From Bacillus sp. Xin1 (GTDB lineage: Bacteria; Bacillota; Bacilli; Bacillales; Bacillaceae_G): 63,445 nt of DNA. The translations under genes were made by a program, and so were the position numbers. The notes beneath the pieces are model-generated. The model saw nothing but the letters and a program-made list of their open reading frames with translations. It searched no databases and had not been told where the DNA came from. The number at the start of each line of letters is the position of its first letter. Positions within the stretch are counted from its first letter, which is position 1. This document shows, in pieces, positions 59,471 through 63,445 of this stretch. The stretch is from the NCBI RefSeq assembly GCF_013314535.1, contig NZ_JABUAE010000027.1, forward strand, positions 1 through 63,445. The letters run 5' to 3'.

Positions 59471-60427
59471 GTGAAAACATATATCATTCGTAGGTTTCTG
59501 CAAATGATTCCTACACTTTTTGGTACATCTATTATTATCTTTTTCTTATTCGCTCTTTTGCCGGGGGATTATGTGGATTCAAATCCAAAGTTGACGCCAG
59601 AAAGAGCGCAAGAGTTAAGAGAACTGTATGGATTAAATAAGCCTATTATTGAAAGGTACTTTCATTGGTTAGGTAATGCGTTACATGGAGATTTTGGTTT
59701 CTCGTTGCAATATCAGGAGCCTGTAACAGCACTGCTTAATAAATTTATTTGGAATACTTTTATTGTTGCTGTGGCGGCTTTAGTTTTCACTTGGATTATT
59801 GCACTTATAGTTGGTGTTATTTCAGCAACAAAGCAACACTCATGGTTTGATGCATTAGTAACAATTGGTGTTTTTGCTGCGATGTCATTTCCATCGTTCT
59901 TTATTGGTCTATTTTTAATTAAAGTATTTGCTGTCGATCTGAACATATTACCTATCGGTGGCATGATTGATATAGGAAGTAACTCGACTGGCTTTGCTTA
60001 CATAATGGAAGTTTTAAGACATATGATTTTACCGGTATGCATTTTAACGCTCCTTGGCGTTGGCTCATTGACTCGTTATTTTAGAACGGGGATGCTAGAA
60101 GTTATTAGACAAGATTATATCCGGACTGCTCGTGCAAAAGGATTGAAAGAGAGAGTAGTCATTTATAAACATGCGTTAAAAAATGCAATTTTACCAGCGA
60201 TTACATTACTGGCATTTGAACTACCAGGATTGTTCTCTGGTGCTATTATTATTGAGCAAATTTTTAACTGGCCCGGAATTGGAAGTATCCAATTAGAAGC
60301 GTTAAGTTTTCGAGATTATACGGTGTTAATGGCATTCACAATGTTTCTCTCTTGCCTGACAGTTATCGCAAATTTTTTAGCAGACATCGTATATGCGATG
60401 GTCGATCCGCGTATTCGATTAAAGTAA
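59471..60427 (+). CDS. oppB: Oligopeptide/dipeptide ABC transporter permease
   Basis: 318 residues, six membrane helices, starting MKTYIIRRFLQMIPTLFGTS as in DppB/OppB. The EAA loop RTARAKGLKERVVIYKHALK (ATPase contact) is at about 225-244. GTG start 8 nt after GGGGAG. Pairs with the next permease. Confidence 0.93.
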   Translation: MKTYIIRRFLQMIPTLFGTSIIIFFLFALLPGDYVDSNPKLTPERAQELRELYGLNKPIIERYFHWLGNALHGDFGFSLQYQEPVTALLNKFIWNTFIVAVAALVFTWIIALIVGVISATKQHSWFDALVTIGVFAAMSFPSFFIGLFLIKVFAVDLNILPIGGMIDIGSNSTGFAYIMEVLRHMILPVCILTLLGVGSLTRYFRTGMLEVIRQDYIRTARAKGLKERVVIYKHALKNAILPAITLLAFELPGLFSGAIIIEQIFNWPGIGSIQLEALSFRDYTVLMAFTMFLSCLTVIANFLADIVYAMVDPRIRLK

Positions 60428-60440
60428 GGGAGGGAGAAAG

Positions 60441-61349
60441 ATGGAGACTGTTGTAACAGTAAAGAAGAAAAAAGGAAATGTAACTTCGCCATGGCGGCAA
60501 GCATTTGCAAGAATTAAGAAAAATAAATTAGCATTGTTTGGTCTTTATACTTTAATTTTTATGTTTTTCTTTTGTTTCATTGGACCATTTTTTTCACCGT
60601 ACGTTTCTGGTGCGATTCAAGTAACGCAAATTAATAAGCCACCTAACTTTTCGCATTGGCTTGGTACGGACCAATTAGGGCGAGATATTTTAACGAGATT
60701 AATGTTAGCAGGAAGGATTTCTTTAACAATCGGTTTAGCATCTATGCTATTATCTGTCATCCTTGGGGCAGTATTAGGGGCTATTTCTGGTTTTTATCGT
60801 GGTGTTGTGGATCATATTATTATGCGTATTGCGGACGTATTAATGTCTATTCCAGGATTACCATTACTTATCATTATGGGTGCTATTTTATCAGAATGGA
60901 AACTACCATCTGAATATCGGCTGTATGTCGTTATGGTTATGTTAAGTTTGATTGGATGGCCGGGATTGGCACGCTTAGTACGAGGCCAAATTTTAACACT
61001 TCGAGAGCAATCATTTATGCAGGCTGCTGATGTACTAGGATTAAAGGATTACCGGAAAATTTTGTACCACTTAATTCCGAATGTATTTCCTTTGCTAATT
61101 GTTGTAGCGACGTTAGGTGTGGCAGGAGCTATTTTAAGCGAATCGGCATTAAGTTATTTAGGACTTGGAGTTGTACCACCTACACCATCATGGGGGAATA
61201 TGATTAGCGCAGCGAACTCATTAATCGATTTCCAAAAACGCCCATGGTTATGGATTCCGCCTGGTTTTGCGATTTTTATAACAGTTGTATCAATTAACTT
61301 ACTTGGTGATGCACTTCGAGATGCATTGGATCCAAAGATGAAGCGGTAG
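60441..61349 (+). CDS. oppC: Oligopeptide/dipeptide ABC transporter permease
   Basis: 302 residues. The N-terminal cytosolic segment and first helix are followed by the DppC signature HWLGTDQLGRDILTRLMLAG (residues about 70-90). The EAA loop is around FMQAADVLGLKDYRKILYHL. ATG after AGGGAGGGAG. Confidence 0.93.
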   Translation: METVVTVKKKKGNVTSPWRQAFARIKKNKLALFGLYTLIFMFFFCFIGPFFSPYVSGAIQVTQINKPPNFSHWLGTDQLGRDILTRLMLAGRISLTIGLASMLLSVILGAVLGAISGFYRGVVDHIIMRIADVLMSIPGLPLLIIMGAILSEWKLPSEYRLYVVMVMLSLIGWPGLARLVRGQILTLREQSFMQAADVLGLKDYRKILYHLIPNVFPLLIVVATLGVAGAILSESALSYLGLGVVPPTPSWGNMISAANSLIDFQKRPWLWIPPGFAIFITVVSINLLGDALRDALDPKMKR

Positions 61350-61359
61350 GTGAGGAAGC

Positions 61360-62340
61360 ATGAGTAAAGCAGTAGTAGAGCTAAAGGATTTACAAACACA
61401 CTTTCAGACAGAAGAAGGCACGGTAAAGGCCGTTAATCATGTTAGTTTTTCGGTTCGAGAAGGTGAAACAGTTTGTGTAGTAGGAGAATCAGGTTGCGGG
61501 AAAAGTGTAACAGCTTTATCTATTATGGGGCTTATTGCTGAATCTGGCGGCATTGTTGGCGGTGATATCCTGTATGAAGGGCAAAGTCTTTTGGGCATGA
61601 AAGATAAAGAACTTCGTAGTTTAAGAGGAAATGACATTGCGATGATTTTCCAAGAGCCAATGACATCCCTTAATCCAGTTTTTACTGTGGGAGAACAAAT
61701 TGTTGAGACGTTAAGGGAGCATGAGCTACTTAGTAAAAATGAAGCATATAAAAAGGCAATCGAGTTAATTCGCAAAGTCGGTATAGCGCGTGCAGATGAG
61801 ATTGTTCATTCTTATCCACATGAACTGAGTGGTGGAATGTTACAACGAATTATGATTGCAGTTGCACTTAGTTGTAATCCAAAGCTGTTAATTGCTGACG
61901 AACCAACAACGGCACTTGATGTTACGATTCAAGCACAAATATTAGATTTATTAAGACAAGTAAAAGAAGAGTTTAAAACATCCATTTTATTAATTACACA
62001 TGATTTAGGTGTTGTTGCTGAAATGGCAGATTATGTTGTTGTAATGTATGGCGGCAAAGTCATTGAAGAAGCACCTGTACTGGAGCTATTCCAAAATCCG
62101 AAACACCCATATACAAAAGGTTTACTAAAGTCAAAACCGGTAATGGGAAAACGAACAGATAAACTATATTCAATTCCGGGGCAAGTTCCAAACTTAGTTG
62201 GCTTAGGTGAGTTTTGCTACTTTAGTGGTCGCTGCGAACATTGCATGGATATATGCAAAAATGAAGTGCCAAATCTGAATATGCATGAAGAGAATCATAA
62301 AGTAGCTTGCTGGTTATATGAGGAGCGTGCTGAACAATGA
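61360..62340 (+). CDS. oppD: Oligopeptide ABC transporter ATPase
   Basis: 326 residues. Walker A GESGCGKS, signature LSGGMLQRIMIA, Walker B LLIADEPTTALDV, and a C-terminal oligopeptide/dipeptide-type extension with a four-Cys cluster (CYFSGRCEHCMDIC). ATG after GAGGAAGC. Its stop overlaps the next start by 4 nt (ATGA). Confidence 0.93.
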   Translation: MSKAVVELKDLQTHFQTEEGTVKAVNHVSFSVREGETVCVVGESGCGKSVTALSIMGLIAESGGIVGGDILYEGQSLLGMKDKELRSLRGNDIAMIFQEPMTSLNPVFTVGEQIVETLREHELLSKNEAYKKAIELIRKVGIARADEIVHSYPHELSGGMLQRIMIAVALSCNPKLLIADEPTTALDVTIQAQILDLLRQVKEEFKTSILLITHDLGVVAEMADYVVVMYGGKVIEEAPVLELFQNPKHPYTKGLLKSKPVMGKRTDKLYSIPGQVPNLVGLGEFCYFSGRCEHCMDICKNEVPNLNMHEENHKVACWLYEERAEQ

Positions 62341-63302
62341 GTGAACCGTTATTAGAAGTAAAGAATTTAAAAACGTATTTTCCGATTAAAGGCGGCGTAT
62401 TTAGTAGAACAATTGGGCATGTAAAGGCTGTAGATGGAGTTAGTTTTACAATTAATAAAGGCGAAGTATTTGGCCTTGTCGGGGAATCCGGAAGCGGAAA
62501 AACGACAATTGGGAAAACGATTCTTCGCCTCGTCCAAAAAACAGAAGGTGAAGTGAAATTTAAAGGGCAAGATGTTCATACGCTATCAAAAGGAGAACTG
62601 CGAAAATATCGTCCGAATATGCAGCTTGTATTCCAAGATCCATTTAGTTCATTGAATCCACGGATGCGTATTGGTGAAGCACTCGGTGAACCGATGTTAG
62701 CGCATGGACTAGCGACAAAAGAAAACGTTCGTGAAAAAGTATTAGAAGTACTAGAGTTATGTGGGTTAGCACCATATCACATCGATCGTTATCCACATGA
62801 ATTTTCTGGGGGACAACGCCAACGTATTGTCATTGCGAGGGCAATGGTATTAAACCCGGAGTTTATTGTTGCTGATGAACCTGTTGCGGCATTAGATGTA
62901 TCGATTCAAGCGCAAATTATAAACTTGTTTAGTGAATTACAAGAAAAAAAAGGTTTATCCTATTTATTTATTTCACATGATTTAAGTGTGGTCGAACACT
63001 TATGTACAAAGATAGGTATTATGTATTTAGGGACAATCGTAGAAACGGCACCTCGTGATGAACTATTCGCAAATCCGCTTCATCCATATACGAAGGCGTT
63101 GTTATCTGCGGTACCAATTCCTGATCCAACTGTTAAGCGAGAGCGAATTATTTTGCAAGGGGATATTCCAAGCCCAGCGAATCCGCCGTCAGGTTGCCGT
63201 TTTCATACACGTTGCCCGTTTGCAACAGATATTTGTAAGCAGACTATACCGGAATTTCGTGATGTTGGGGAAGGACATTTTGTTGCTTGCCATCATGTGT
63301 AA
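62337..63302 (+). CDS. oppF: Oligopeptide ABC transporter ATPase
   Basis: 321 residues, heterodimer partner of the previous gene. Walker A GESGSGKTT, signature FSGGQRQRIVIA, Walker B FIVADEPVAALDV, C-terminal cysteines in RFHTRCPFATDICKQ. Translationally coupled to oppD. No terminator is visible in the 60 nt that follow. Confidence 0.93.
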   Translation: MSEPLLEVKNLKTYFPIKGGVFSRTIGHVKAVDGVSFTINKGEVFGLVGESGSGKTTIGKTILRLVQKTEGEVKFKGQDVHTLSKGELRKYRPNMQLVFQDPFSSLNPRMRIGEALGEPMLAHGLATKENVREKVLEVLELCGLAPYHIDRYPHEFSGGQRQRIVIARAMVLNPEFIVADEPVAALDVSIQAQIINLFSELQEKKGLSYLFISHDLSVVEHLCTKIGIMYLGTIVETAPRDELFANPLHPYTKALLSAVPIPDPTVKRERIILQGDIPSPANPPSGCRFHTRCPFATDICKQTIPEFRDVGEGHFVACHHV

Positions 63303-63364
63303 AAGAAAAGGGCTCACTATAAGGAAACTTTATGAAATATTGTAGATGAGGCGTGGCGCGCAAA

Positions 63365-63445
63365 ATGGTAAATGAAATTTTATCGGCGATGTTTCGAATA
63401 TATCGACCGTTTCTCACCATATATCGGCGCAAATTGAAATATATG
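63365..63445 (+). CDS. Partial small protein, MVNEILSA family
   Basis: Open from ATG 63365 to the window end (27 codons), starting MVNEILSAMFRIYRPFLTIY. It is a paralogue of the ORF at 21133-21285. GATGAGG lies about 14 nt upstream. It is probably cut by the window edge. Confidence 0.5.
   Translation, partial: MVNEILSAMFRIYRPFLTIYRRKLKYM

Overview
The window looks like chromosomal DNA of the Bacillus cereus group. It is low in GC and shows Bacillus-type gene order (tRNA cluster tail, rocF, cdaA-cdaR-glmM-glmS with a glmS ribozyme). It carries two bcr1-type repeats flanked by TTTAT, SAM-I (S-box) riboswitches, and many proteins with clear B. cereus-group character.

Region 1 (1-8750): two tRNA genes, glycerate kinase, arginase, then the c-di-AMP and cell-wall precursor block cdaA-cdaR-glmM (overlapping genes) and the ribozyme-controlled glmS. 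Region 2 (8750-13460): an accessory island exactly at the attTn7 position 25 nt downstream of glmS. It contains a decayed Tn7-like element (ends 8757 and 12371, truncated tnsA, a peptidase, fragments) followed directly by a second Tn7-like end with a second tnsA fossil. Region 3 (13460-27160): S-methylmethionine salvage (mmuP-mmuM) and a peptide-binding lipoprotein, each under an S-box riboswitch. Efflux, small lipoproteins, an aldo/keto reductase with P5C reductase, and a glucose uptake gene fill the rest.

Region 4 (27160-35420 and again 42400-50300) is the most unusual. Eight promoters share one exact 65-nt geometry: a BceR-like operator (TNACA-N4-TGTAA), a second TGTAA/CGTAA half site, a block related to TTCGATAG, and a -10 box always 59 nt from the operator edge. 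They lie upstream of very small peptide genes (25-40 codons) that form paralogous families (A, B and C sets), of a YxeA-like protein, and of two peptide-less short transcription units. YxeA genes belong to antimicrobial-peptide-sensing regulons in B. subtilis. This looks like a locally amplified regulon of membrane-active peptides controlled by a BceR-type regulator encoded outside the window.

Region 5 (36000-42400): YitT, then the siroheme/nitrite reductase operon nirB-nirD-cobA/hemD-sirB-sirC with an FNR box at -41.5. Region 6 (43300-50560): a tandem 264-nt-period repeat with tiny ORFs, a TatD-like hydrolase, an IseA-domain lipoprotein with a probable frameshift, a bcr1 repeat that meets the stop codon of a DUF2334 gene, a lytic transglycosylase, and a DUF4931 protein. 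Region 7 (50400-63445): an ABC-F ATPase behind a uORF/terminator attenuator, a second bcr1 copy with a nested GC-rich insert, an lnrJKLMN-type two-component/ABC efflux locus, and an oligopeptide ABC operon whose binding-protein gene is amputated.
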